NCBI RefSeq assembly: GCF_029784135.1
Contig: NC_073745.1
Location: 56,747,705-56,811,704, forward strand
Origin: Toxorhynchites rutilus septentrionalis
Lineage: Eukaryota > Arthropoda > Insecta > Diptera > Culicidae
DNA length: 64,000 nt
Direction: 5' to 3'
This document shows, one piece after another, positions 13,796 to 25,467 of the stretch. The notes under the pieces are model-generated. The model saw nothing but the letters and a program-made list of their open reading frames with translations. It did no database searches and had not been told where the DNA came from. The position numbers were made by a program, and so were the translations under genes. Numbering within the stretch: the stretch's first letter is position 1; the number at the start of each line of letters is the position of its first letter.

Positions 13796-14247
13796 CAGGG
13801 TAACTTCGATATAACGTACATTTTACTTTCAAAATTGTACGTTGTATCGAATTGTACGTTATATCGAAGCATAATAAAGAACTCTGGAACGTAGCTTATA
13901 CTACTTTATTGTGTTGCTGTTTGAGTAAGGTTGATTAATAAAATCAATAAGAATACGAAACCAACTTTTCTCATGATGTTTCCCTTCGTTCTGTTGATTG
14001 AAGTTTGATTCTTTTAGAATCCGGAATCACAAAACAGTTGTATTTCGGGATTGGTTAAAGTTACAACACAAGCTTTAGTATCAAAATACAGATAATTTAT
14101 TGTACTTTCAGAAAAAAAATTAAAAAAAAATTTTTTTTTGGCCTTCGATAATGTGTACGTTATATCGAGGTAAAATGTACGTTATACCGAGTGACGTTAT
14201 ATCGAGGGTATGTTATAACGAGGGTACGTTATATCGAAGTTTCCCTG
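13796..14247. mobile_element. pogo/Tc1-type MITE, 452 bp, TA-flanked
   Basis: TA lies on both sides (13,794-13,795 and 14,248-14,249). The terminal inverted repeats begin CAGGGTAACTTCGATATAAC at the left and, from the right read inward, CAGGGAAACTTCGATATAAC. Several further copies of the GTTATATCGA word lie just inside both ends, a pattern typical of subterminal transposase-binding repeats. No transposase is encoded, so this is a non-autonomous element. CAGGG ends with TA duplication are seen in pogo-like and related Tc1/mariner families. Confidence 0.9.
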
Positions 14248-15180
14248 TAGTTAGTCAGGAATATATAAATTCAGAAAATCCATAAAATTTTAAATTTATT
14301 TCACTGAATTTAAAACTCGAAAATGCAATATTCCGAAAATTTAAAATAAAAAAAAAACAAAGTTCTGAAAGTGTTGAACAAGGAAGTTTACACATCGAAA
14401 AATTCGAAGCTCATAAAACTTAATAGCCAAAAAATTTGAAAATTCAGATATTTTGAAATAGGAAAAATTTGAAATTCAGAAAATTACAAATCCGGTAAGA
14501 TTTTGAAACCAGATAATTTTTAAAAGTTCAAAAAAGTTAAAGTTCATTATGTGAAAATTCTGAAATTAAAAAAAAAATTACGAATTGAAAATTCAGAAAA
14601 TTAAAATCTTTTAAAATTTAATAATTTAACACAAAAAATTTGCGAATTTTTCTGACTCTGAATATAGAGTCAGAAAAATTCGCAAATTGGAAAATCGGAA
14701 GATAAAAAATACAGAAAACTTTAAACAAAAAAAAATATTAAAAAATTTAAGAAAACGTGTTGAAAAAAAAATTAAAAATTTAAAAATATAAAACTAAAAA
14801 TTTTAAAATTAAATTTAAAAATTCAAAAATTAAAAAAAATTAACAATTGAAAAGTTAAAACCTGAAATCTGAAATTTTAAAATTTTAATATTTAAAAATT
14901 CAAAAATTTTAAAAGTATGAAAATTCAATAATTTAAAGAATAAAATAATTAAAAAATTAAGAGTTTCAAAATTTAAGAATTCGAAAATTCAAAGATTTAG
15001 GAATTGAAAAATTGAAAAAAAAGGATTAACAAATTTAAATAATTAAAAATTTAAAAATATAAAAACATAAAATTTTCAAAAAAATTAAAATGTAAAAATT
15101 AAATAATTCTGAAATTAAAAAAATTTAAAATCAAGAAATCGTAAAATCGTAAAGTTCGAAAATTGAAAACGTTTAAATTT
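14248..15180. other. AT-rich degenerate DNA
   Basis: The segment is mostly A-rich AAATTTAAAAATT words and contains no gene. The perfect hairpin at 14,637-14,688 is listed separately. Confidence 0.7.
14637..14688. repeat. Perfect 23-bp inverted repeat, 6-nt loop
   Basis: The left arm 14,637-14,659 (AATTTGCGAA...CTGACTCT) pairs perfectly with the right arm 14,666-14,688, around the loop GAATAT. Perfection over 23 bp in degenerate surroundings implies a recent event. The function is unknown, and it is too short and isolated to call a microRNA precursor. Confidence 0.9.
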
Positions 15181-17870
15181 TTACCACGCCTTATTTCTTA
15201 CACAGAAGGCGTTTGCAAAGCTTTACCCAAAACGAGGCTGGTCGGTTGAATGTTTGCAGTTCATTTTATTTAGAATCACTCAATAGCTTGGTATTGAAAA
15301 AAAATGTCGTAAAAGACGGCGGAAAATTTTCTATCGTTCATGAGTTTTCTGTATCACAACCTGTTGAAAAGTGGTTATGATGGAACACTATCCAAACACA
15401 CAAAACAAGCGTTTCACGTACCTATCCATCCTATTCACGCAAAAGTGTCACGTTTAATTGGATGTTCCTCTAATGACGTGGCTCTTTTTCCAACCACAAC
15501 CACAGTGGTGTGGTATCATCAGCCCGTCGCATTGCGATCGTCGTCGAAAGGACATAGGGTGAAAAAAACACAATCTTTATGCGAGCAAACGAGTGTGGAT
15601 CAATGTGTGGGGAACATATACACCACCGATGATGTCGCCACGAGTGCCGTTCCCGGAGCCTCAAGTGAGTGACTTTTCCATTTTCTTCCCTAATGGCATT
15701 TCGAATAACTTTCGATTCGGCTACAGTGTTGGAAAGCAGAAAAAAGGAAGTGACGTGTTGGAATGATGTGGAAATGTATTTTTGAAACGGTGCCACGCGA
15801 ACCACGTGTGGTGGATTACTTGAAAGAATTAAAGTTGGACGAAATTGAATGGAACCAAGGTTTTATGTTTCATTTCGTGTATCTTGTCTCTCAGTCTAAT
15901 GACTAATTTTTCATTCCTTCTTGTTGCAATTTATCTCTCTATTTGAAATTTATCACATCTCTTGTCTCTAAACATGCATCTTCTAACATCTGATTGTTAT
16001 TTTTCAATTTTCTGTGTTTTCCATATATTATCATTAATTTGTAAATGAAAATAATATTTAATGGGTTATCTCGAAAATTCTAAAATAATAGAAATGTATC
16101 ATAGAAAACTAGTAATTGTGATAACATTCATTTTTGTAAAAAAAAATCAGTAAAAAAGAAAATTATAATTACAAAACAGTTCCTTTTAAGCACGTGTTAA
16201 TCAACACGTAAAAGAAACTCATATCCTGATGTTCTAGAAACACAAACCGTTTTTTGATTTGCCCCGACTCTAATGGCTTAAAGTTCGATCCATTCCGATT
16301 TTTCCACAAAAGAAGACAAAAAAATGAGAACAGGAGTGAGAGTACAAAGTCCTTGTACTTGGTGTTTCATCTCAACATCCCCATATGTTCACCCCACGTG
16401 CATGACTCAAAAATTTCCATTTAGATGAATGTTGCTGCTCTTCTACTGCTCCTGCTGCTGGATTACAGCTTGGCGAAGCTCCGACAGCTGCGTGGAGCGC
16501 TTCTAAGCTGATTTGAATTTTTCGAGAAAGACGAATTGATTGGCAGTCGGGAGCCGATTGGCTTGTCGAGGATTTATGGGAAAAAATTCGAGTTCGCAGC
16601 CAATTTTTCAGCGCAATACATTGATTTCACGGCAGCTGTTCTGTTCTCTGTTTCGTGATGTATCCTTTTTCTGCCGTCGTATCCGATACTACTTAGCGCC
16701 GAGGGAGCGGTGGGTGGTTCCATTTTCAGCAACACAACGAGTGTAATGAGATTCATGATGGAGTTGCCTCATTATTCCACGCGCGACTTCTTCTTGAGTT
16801 GGGCATCGGTAATTTTTGCTACTTACGAGCGGGTGGTTGGGCGCATCCTTACTTGCATAATGATCGCAATGCGGTTTTTATTGCGGGAGGACAAGGTTCC
16901 ACGAAACGGGAGACTTTCATCGTTTCCTTGACGCCGCTTCTTCACGTGTGCATCTGTCGCAGCACATTTTGCAGCGCACTTTGGTGGCTGCGATGACGAA
17001 AATGCGTACCTAATTATGATGGAAATGAGACATGAAGCCCCGGTCGTATGACGGTGGCATGACTGGAAAATTTTAATTTGTAATTAGTTCCTACCGAGGA
17101 AGCTATTTTCGGCCGCAAATTCTTGAGAGCAAAAAACGGCACATCCTCCGCACGGCGACATCAAAATGTTTGCTCCGAAAATTGAGTGGATGGTTTGGGA
17201 TTATGACAAAAACACAATATTCGAAATCAATTTAGAACTTTAACCGAGGCTATACCTGCGCTCACGCTTCCTGCCGGTAGAAATCTGCTAACCAGCTCAC
17301 CGATGCGTGCTCTGAAACCTCCTTCCACCCACATACTCAAAACCGAACGCCGTGCTTTCGCCTGCACTCTGCTTCACAATTAAATACAACGAACGAAAAG
17401 TTTTAATTAAATCTAGAGAAAAATGTACGCAACCGCCCGCACTCCAGCCGTTCGTCGTTCGCTCGTCACCCCTTCCAAGGCGCACACCGTTTGCTTGGAA
17501 CGTTCGGGCTCCTCTCCGTTATCAGTTGGCTAATTAAAATTGTACACATTCAGGAGAAGAGATATGCACAAAGGTCACTCGTTTCGCTACGATCCCGATG
17601 TGGAACTCTTTGCGTTGGATTCTCACGAAAGGTGGCAAATACCCTCTAGAGATGGAATCTTTTCTACAAAAATGTTGAAATTCTTAAGAAGAGTGCTTCG
17701 AAGAAAATGTAAATCGATGTTCGAATGTTCATATGGTAATCAAAAAATTGTAGAGTCAAGTTAAAAGTCACAAGTTGTACTCCACAATTTAACTAGCGAA
17801 TTGCATAAAAAACGGTTGGGAATATCAGTTTTTTTTATGTAACTAACCATTACAGTGTTATTTCTATTAT
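15181..17870. other. Complex-sequence island, no recognisable gene
   Basis: Balanced, non-repetitive DNA. Overlapping open frames of 60-111 codons occur on both strands (15,340-15,672 plus against 15,470-15,805 minus; 16,540-16,931 plus; 17,352-17,764 plus), but none shows a family signature. A donor-like CAAGTGAGT occurs at about 15,662, but with no recognised coding partner. The island could hold non-coding exons or enhancers of a gene outside the window, and I cannot show that it does. Two tandem copies of an AATTCAAGGCACTGTAGA word sit at 17,895-17,942. Confidence 0.5.
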
Positions 17871-18948
17871 TAAATTATGATTCCTATATTATAATTCAAG
17901 GCACTGTAGACATAATTCAATAATTCAAGGCACTGTAGAAATAATTATTATAATTCCCTTTTTTAATTTTAAATTTTTTTAATTTTCCATTTTTTCATCT
18001 CTTTTTTCTAAATTTCGTATATTTAAAATTTAAAATTTTCTTATCTTAATTTCTCGTATGTTTAATTCTAAGAGGGTTTCAAATTTTTTGGATCGAGTTT
18101 TTAATTTTTAATTTTTCAATTATTCATTTTTCGAACATAAATTTAGTGAATTCTCTATTTTTCAAATATATTTTAAGTATTAATCTTTTTATTTTTTGTT
18201 TATTTTCAGAATTTCAGAATTTCTGATTGCATTATTTTCAATATTTTCGATTTTTAACATAAGAAAGTTTTAATTTTATAAATTTTCAATTGTAAGAAAA
18301 TGTCATTCTCTGATTTCAATTTCGGACTTTCACATTCTTATTTTGAATTTTGTGAAATCAAAATTCCCTGGATTAGCATTCTCTGGATTTTTAATTTTAA
18401 TTTTTTACTTTCGTTTTGTAAAATTTAAAATTTTCTCATTCCTCAATTTTATGTTAGAATGTTCCGATTTTTCAAATTTAATTTTGTATTTTTTAACATA
18501 ATTTTTTTTCAGGATTTTATTGAGAAATTTTTATCGTCGTCTTACTGGATTTTATTTCTTCTGAATTTAGCTGCATTTGATTTTCGAAGTTTTTCGTGTT
18601 TTCAGTTTTCTGTTTTTCAATTGAGAATTCTTATTTTTTTAAATTCTAATTTTTTTAATTTAATTTTTTTGATTTTTTAGAATTTTAGAATTTTTTCAGA
18701 AATTTCAGTTTTCAAAATTTTCGGAGTTTCGAATTTACAGTTTTTGTTTTATTCTACGAATTTTACATTTCAAGAATTTAGGATTTTCAGAATTTTCAAT
18801 TTTAAATTTCTTTTATTTTCTCATTTTTTTAATTCTAGACTTTTCGCGTTCTTGATTTTAAATTTTATCATTTATTTAAATCTAAAATTTCCAAAAATTT
18901 TGAAATTTTTCGAATCTGAGTTTTCTGAGATTTCTTTAATTACTAATA

Positions 18949-19974
18949 CAGCGCGGACTCGATTATACAGTTTCGGATTTATTTTCACTGTATATAAACG
19001 AGTCAAAAAAAAATGTTTTTTTAACCGTTTTTTATGCATAAAATTTTCATTTTTTGAATATAAAAGAATACATTAATTTTTGATTCATCCCCTTAACACG
19101 TTAAGCCCCTCGTCGGTCCCTGGGGACTGACACTGAATTTTACCTCTTTTATGTGCCAATCTCACCGGACCGACAGTAAAATTTTCGTTCGAAGAGTGTC
19201 AGCATTGGAAACGACAACAACCGAGCTACAAATGGATATTTCGAAAAGTTCACTATCGATTCGATGGGACCGACGTGGGCCAGACGAAAATCTCACTGTC
19301 GGTCCCCTATTTTGACCGGGGCTCAACGTGTTAAAGTCATAAAATACCTTTCTCATATAAAAAATCTGAATTCATCCAGGAGGTGATAGAGGATAATTTT
19401 TGATGAAAAAAATCCTTCTACGCATATGTTCGAATTTCAATAATGACAGAGTTATGGAATTTTTTTTGTTTCTCTCTGTTGTCTCAAACTGTCTCTACAT
19501 TAAAAAGAACGCTTCGAAAGACGATTCTGTTGCTTTTATTTTAAAGATGAGATAATTTAGCACAGCATATAGTTGTGAAGTATCTAAAAGTGAATTCAAA
19601 TAACATTTTAGAAGTGAAAAACTTCAAAGTTAGTAATTTTAATGTGTTATTATTAATTTTATCCAAAAAATTCATATCGAACTTGATTGTTTTTATGAAT
19701 TATATTAAAGCTTTCTAATTGCTCTACAATTTGTTCTTTGACACCCAACTTCTAACTGTCTTAATTTCGCTGCAATATCGATATAAACAATTCCTGGTTC
19801 AAGCAAAATCTTCAAAAATCACGATTTTTACCCCACTGTGCATATAAAAGCCACTTTAATTTTACCTTAACGTTGATAACATTTTCATATTTGAAAAATA
19901 AATATTTTTTTTTTCAAACTGTATCGAGTCCAAAATTGTATATAATCGAATCACATATAATCGAGTTCGACCTG
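18949..19974. mobile_element. TA-flanked pogo/Tc1-type element, 1,026 bp, non-coding
   Basis: TA lies on both sides (18,947-18,948 and 19,975-19,976). The inverted ends are CAGCGCGGACTCGATTATAC at the left and, from the right read inward, CAGGTCGAACTCGATTATAT. Subterminal ATAATCGA words are repeated near the right end. No transposase remnant was recognised inside. It encloses the TTAA MITE at 19,097-19,330, so without that insertion it would be about 790 bp. Confidence 0.8.
19097..19330. mobile_element. piggyBac-type MITE nested in a TA element, 234 bp
   Basis: TTAA on both sides (19,093-19,096 and 19,331-19,334). The terminal inverted repeats are CACGTTAAGCCCC at the left and, from the right read inward, CACGTTGAGCCCC. 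The subterminal word GTCGGTCCC at the left recurs twice near the right end (as GTCGGTCCC at about 19,300 and as its neighbourhood GGGACCGAC near 19,265). It is clearly richer in GC than its host element. Coding capacity is absent. Confidence 0.85.
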
Positions 19975-20922
19975 TATTATAAATTTTATTTGTTTTCAAT
20001 TTCTAATTTTTTTGAAATTTCAGTAATTTGAATTTCCAATATTCTGAATTGTTTTTCTAATTTTCAATTTCTTAAATTTCCAAATTTCTGAATTTATCAA
20101 TTTTTAAATTCTTTATTTTTTCACATTCGGAACATTTTCAATTTTTTGTTTTATTTTTGAATTATCTGGATCATTTGTTTTTATTTTTTTATTTACTTTT
20201 GAAAATTTTAAATTTGCCGAATCTGCTGTAAATCTGAATTTATATTTTTCGAATTTTTCGTTTGAAATTCCTTCATTTTTAAATGTTTTCGTTAACATTT
20301 TCTAAATTCCAAAATTAAAGATAATTCAACTTTCAAAAAAATTTAAATCCAAAACCAATATTCGAAAAATTTCAGAAAATTTAGGGAATTTAAGATTTTG
20401 AATTTTGCTACATTTGATCTTCGGATTTCACCTTGTTTTTAATTTTCTGTTTTTCAATTCTAGGAATTCATATTTTTTCAGATTTAAATTTAAAGAATTT
20501 AATTTTTTAGATTTTTTGGAATTTTAGAATTGTTTGTAGAAATTTTTCGGAAATTTATATTTAAAGGTTTTATTTTATTTTTCATAAATTTGTTCGAATT
20601 TTAAATTTCATAAATTTGTGATTTTCAGAATTTTCAATTTTAATTATTTTTCTTGTCTTTTTATTTCTCAAATTTTCTTTGAATTTTAAATTTCCGAAGT
20701 TTTTTTTCCAATTAGAGCTCTAATTTTTTTGAATTTTTTATATTATCAATTTTTTTTGTTTTCGATTTAAAATTTTTCTGAACTTTCAATTATTTGATTT
20801 TTTAATTTTCGGAATTGTTTTTTTCTATTTTTTAATATTCTAAATTTCCAATTTTCTCAATTCTTCATTCTCTATTTTTTTTACATTCAGGATTTTCTGA
20901 TTTAATTTATATTTTTATTTCT

Positions 20923-21863
20923 AAATTAACTAGATTTCATTTTTCCGAATATTTATTTTCTGAAATTTTCCGAATCTGCCTTAAATCTCAGTTTATATTT
21001 TTCAGATTTTTTACTCGAAATTCCTCAGTTTTTACATTTTTCAATTTTCTTTAACATTTTCTGAATTTGAAAGATAATCAAACAGTTAATTCAACTTTCA
21101 AAAAATTAAAGTTTCATCAAATTGGTTTTTTATAATTTTTTTTTCAAGTTGTCCGAATTACAAAACCAGAAAATTTCAAATATAAAAAAATCAAAATTCA
21201 TAAAATTTTCAAATCAGAAAAAATCGGAACTATTTTAAATTGGACAAAAAAACAAATTAGGAAAAGTTGAAATTCGATTAAGGCATTTTAAATTAATGTA
21301 AATTATTTTTATTTTAAACTTTCAAATTTGAATTTACAAAATTTTGAAGTTTTCTTCATGTTTAGTTGTTTTAATTCCTATTCACCGTATTTTCTATATA
21401 TAAATTTTCTGAATTTAATATTATTTGAATTTAGGGGCTTGAATTTTCTTATTTCTATTTTCAATTTCAAATTGAGGGTTTCTAATTATTTTTCCATTAT
21501 TAATTTTTCTGAATTTTCTATGTTTTCTGTATTTTATTTTATAAATTTTCGATTTTTGTTTTTTTTTTCCATTTCTGTGTTGTCTTTAATTTTTATTTTT
21601 GAAGTTTGGAATTTTCTCATTCAAAATCTCTTCGAATTTCAAATATTCGGAACTTTGCATTTTTGGAATTTATAATTCACTGTGTTTTTTATGTTTTTAA
21701 TGTTTTATATTTTCACAATATTTGAAATTTTGTGATTCTGTAGTTTCCTGAATTTTGCATTTTTTTTTAATGTTTGGGTTATACAAAATTAGGATTCCAT
21801 GAAATTTAAATTTAGTATTAAAATTCACTTCACTTCGATTTTCTGAATTTTTTGAATTCCTGA
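20923..21863. repeat. Source copy of a 0.9-kb segmental duplication
   Basis: Nearly identical to 24,490-25,345 in the same orientation. Homology starts at AAATTAACTAG and ends at TTGAATTCCTGA. This copy has about 85-100 bases (around 21,388-21,490) that are missing from the second copy. It is not flanked by direct repeats, which marks it as the donor. The open frame of 115 codons at 21,328 is AT-rich noise. Confidence 0.9.
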
Positions 21864-23159
21864 ATTCTCAGAATTTTGCGACTTTTGAACTATTTCGATT
21901 CGAAATTTTCCATATTTTTTATTTCCTGAACATTGAATTTTTAGAATTTAGAATTCTTAAAATCAAAATTCTTTTTATTTTGAATTTTCAATTTTAAAAT
22001 GTTTTAATCCTTTGATTTTTTATTTTATGTTTTTTTAAATTTGTAATGTTCTGGTTTCTTAATTTTTTTGTGATTTTAATTTTTAAAAATTTTTAATAAT
22101 CGAAATTTGCAATTTTCTGAATTTTAGTTATCAAGAAGTTTAGTTTTTTTTTTCAAATTTGCCGAATTTTGCACCTTTGGATTAACGGATTTTCTTATGT
22201 ATTAATTTTTTTGAATTTCAATTTTCTAAATCCTCATTTCTTTGAATTTTAAATTTTCTGAATTAAAAATTTTCAACATTTTTGCAGATCATTGAATTTT
22301 AGAATATTTGATATTCTGAATTTCAAATTTCTTAAATCTTTAATTCTCTAAATTTTCTTGAATGTTTAGTTTTTTGATTTCAAAACATAAAATTCTCCGA
22401 AGTTTCATTTTAATTTTTTTTTTTTTGAGATTAGCATTTCATATTCAGAATTTTTAAGTTCCTGAATTTTAAGTTTTCTGTGTTGAATTTATCTGATTAT
22501 TTCCATTATTTAAACTTTGTAATTTAAAAATATCAAATTCAGAAAATTTTATATGCATTTAGTTTTTAAATTTTCAAAGATTCTGAATTTTGCATTTTTT
22601 GAGTTTTGAAATTTGTCTTACTTTTGAATTCAAATAACTATGTTTTATAATTTTTTAAATTAAAAAATTTCTGAATTTTAAATTTTGTAGTTTTTTTTAT
22701 TCTTTTCAAAATTTTTAATGCTCTGAACTTTTAATTTTCTTATTGTTTTCTTGATTTATAATTTTCTGGTTTTTTCCATTTTTTATGTTTTATAATTCTC
22801 ATTTTTCTAAATTTTTAATAATCAGAATTTTAATTTTTGAATTTTTTTCGGAATTTCCAATTTTCTAAATTTCAGTTTCTTGTATTTTGCAAAAAAATAT
22901 TTTCTGAGTTTTGCACCTTTGGGTTAACGGATTTTTGTTTATTTTTATTTTTTTTTCAAATTTGAATTTTTTGAATCGTTAATTTTCAAAATTCGAAATA
23001 TTCTGAATTGAAAATTTTCAACATTTTTGCAAATTTTTGATTTTTATATTTTTTTAATTCTTGAGTTTTTGATTTTCTTATTTTTTTTTAATCTTAATTT
23101 TCTGAATTTGAATTTTTCCTGAATGTTCAGTTTTCTGAGTATTTAGAGAATGAAGCTTT

Positions 23160-23345
23160 TTAAAAAGCTTAATTTATTAGGACACAAACTTAGCACTACG
23201 CGATAGAAAGGAAAAAGAGGCCGAGCCACGTTGTCGTGGCTCATTTATAACGCTTGTCTAGCACATTCCTATTGCTGCAAATGTTTTGCACGCCATGTGC
23301 TCTGATTGGTCGCAGGTGAAGATGGTAATTTCCTAACGCTGATTT
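23160..23345 (-). promoter_or_regulatory. Isolated core-promoter-like island
   Basis: In an AT-rich desert this segment is suddenly balanced. On the minus strand it carries, in order, a CCAAT element (GACCAATCAGAGC, about 23,305), a TATA element (GTTATAAATGAG, about 23,247) and, about 30 bases further on, a pyrimidine tract (CCTCTTTTTCCTTTC) where an initiator would be expected. The CCAATCAGAG/TATA layout recalls histone-gene promoters, and the pyrimidine tract recalls TCT initiators. An AATAAA occurs about 50 bases later and there is no reading frame. It could instead be part of an unrecognised element. Confidence 0.35.
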
Positions 23346-23594
23346 ATGAATTTTCTGAATTTAATATTTATTATTCGCCGAATTTTCATTTTTAAATTAT
23401 TTTTAATAAATTTAATTTTTTGAGATTGAATTTTTAATCTTCAGAGTTTTTAGGGATTTTGTGTTTTAATTTTTTCTAATTGAAAACTAGATTTTTCTGA
23501 TTATTTCCATTACAAAAACAGTAATTTTCTAAATTGATTTTTTTTTTATTTTATGAATTTTGCATCTTTAGGATTTTAGAATTTGTTGTTTCTA

Positions 23595-23755
23595 CAGTCA
23601 ACTCTCCCTAGCTCGATATTCAAGGGACCATCCAGTTAGAGAGGTATCGAGTTTCGGAGAGGAGAATGCTTGTAAAATAAATCAAAGGTGCCATGAAATC
23701 CATCGAGTTAGGGAAATATCGAGTTACAGAACATCGAGTTAGGGAGAGTTGGCAG
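23595..23755. mobile_element. TA-flanked MITE, 161 bp
   Basis: TA on both sides (23,593-23,594 and 23,756-23,757). The inverted ends are CAGTCAACTCTCCCTAGCTC at the left and, from the right read inward, CTGCCAACTCTCCCTAACTC. Repeats of ATCGAGTTAGGG lie inside the right end. It is the same architectural class as 13,796-14,247 but a different family, and it is too short to encode anything. Confidence 0.85.
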
Positions 23756-24489
23756 TATTTTCAATTTCTTGTATCATGATTTTCCGAATTTCATAATTAA
23801 AAAAGTTGAAAAATAAGGCAAAATTAAAATGTCGCAAAATTGTAGAATTTTGTAGATTAACACTCTCTGCATCCTGGATTTTCTGATTTTTTGACATTTC
23901 TTAAATTCTGTAATTTTCTGAATCTCACATTTCAATCTTCTAGATTTTTTTTCAATTTTTGTATTTTGTTGATTTCAAAATTTCTGTTTTTGTTTAATTT
24001 TTCGATTTTTAAAATTTCTAAATATTCAGTTATTCACATTCAATTTTTTTTTGTAAATTTTCCTATAGAAATAAAGAATTATTTGATTTTTTTAATTTTC
24101 CGCTTTAAAATTGGGAAAAAAAAGTACAATCATAAACAAAAACTTAACATTAAAGTGCAATAAACACACAGAATGAAAATAAAAATAGAAATGATGAAAC
24201 TATGAAATAATATTTTGGTTGTATTCGAATTATGTTTAGGTTTCATTCTTTTCAATTTCTGCTCCTCTTCAAAATTATCGGTTCATTCCTACGTTTGACG
24301 TTGAAAGTGAAGCTGTTAATTTTAAAATACAAAGCTCAAGTGCACCCATTCTGTAGCAATGTCGAAAATATTGATAAGAAACCAATCCCAATGGTTAATG
24401 CAAAATACAAATCTGATATTTTAAAAAAGATATTCCTAATGAACTAGGTTGTTCGATGAGAAAAACTCAATTTTATGGTTTTGAATACC

Positions 24490-25345
24490 AAATTAACTAG
24501 ATTTCATTTTTCCGAATATTTATTTTCTGAAATTTTGAATTTTCCGAATCTGCTTTAAATCTCAGTTTATATTTTTCAGATTTTTTACTCGAAATTCCTC
24601 AGTTTTTACATTTTTCAATTTTCTTTAACATTTTCTGAATTTGAAAGATAATCAAACAGTTAATTCAACTTTCAAAAAATTTAAGTTTCATCAAATTGGT
24701 TTTTTATAATTTTTTTTTCAAATTGTCCGAATTACAAAACCAGAAAATTTCAAATATAAAAAAATCAAAATTCATAAAATTTTCAAATCAGAAAAAATCG
24801 GAACTATTTTAAATTGGACGAAAAAACAAATTCGGAAAAGTTGAAATTCGACTAAGGCATTTTAAATTAATGTAAATTATATTTATTTTAAACTTTCAAA
24901 TTTGAATTTACAAAATTTTGAAGTTTTCTTTATGTTTAGTTGTTTTAATTCCTATTCTCCGAATTTTCTATTTTTTCCATTATTAATTTTTCTGAATTTT
25001 CTATGTTTTCTGTATTTTATTTTATAAATTTTCGATTTTTGTTTTTTTTCCATTTCTGTGTTGTCTTTAATTTTGATTTTTGAAGTTTGGAATTTTCTCA
25101 TTCAAAATCTCTTCGAATTTCAAATATTCGGAACTTTGCATTTTAGGAATTTATAATTCACTGTGTTTTTTATGTTTTTAATGTTTTATATTTTCACAAT
25201 ATTTGAAATTTTGTGATTCTGCAGTTTCCTGAATTTTGCATTTTTTTAAATGTTTGGGTTATACAGAATTAGGATTCCATGAAATTTAAGTTTAGTATTA
25301 AAATTTCACTTGATTTTCGATTTTCTGAATTTTTTGAATTCCTGA
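24490..25345. repeat. Inserted duplicate flanked by a 24-bp direct repeat
   Basis: A second copy of 20,923-21,863 in direct orientation, 3.57 kb downstream, with one internal deletion of about 85-100 bp. It lies between two identical 24-base sequences at 24,467-24,490 and 25,356-25,379 (each starting TCAATTTTATGG and ending TTGAATACCA). The direct repeats belong to the recipient site and not to the donor. The whole therefore looks like a copy inserted with a target-site duplication. Confidence 0.85.
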
Positions 25346-25406
25346 TCAATTTTTTTCAATTTTATGGTTTTGAATACCATGTTTTATTATTGAATCCAAT
25401 ATCAAA

Positions 25407-25467
25407 GTATGGTATTCCATACTTCAATGCACTTGTACCTAGTGCGTTGAAGTATGGAATACCATAC
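25407..25467. repeat. 27-bp inverted repeat with 7-nt loop
   Basis: The left arm 25,407-25,433 pairs with 25,441-25,467 with one mismatch around the loop TGTACCT. The outer 16 bases of each arm (GTATGGTATTCCATAC) are themselves nearly palindromic. The hairpin lies 28 bases after the end of the inserted duplicate. It could be a tiny fold-back element or a structured RNA, and nothing distinguishes these. Confidence 0.85.

Larger units (their letters stand above)
17871..25350. other. AT-rich desert assembled from duplicated blocks
   Basis: The sequence is T-rich (TTTTCTGAATTTT words) throughout and has no genes. Apart from MITEs, it contains recognisable internal duplications: 18,560-18,860 with 20,400-20,690 (shared CATTTGATYTTCG, TTTTCTGTTTTTCAATT and a TTTCAGAATTTTCAATTTTA box); 22,140-22,360 with 22,890-23,130 (shared TTTTGCACCTTTGG and CAACATTTTTGCA); and the large pair listed separately, of which 20,113-20,360 is a third, older copy. 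Confidence 0.65.

Noticed and set aside
15340..15805. Overlapping 110- and 111-codon frames as a gene pair
   Set aside because: Complex DNA of this length yields such frames by chance. Neither has a family motif and they oppose each other.
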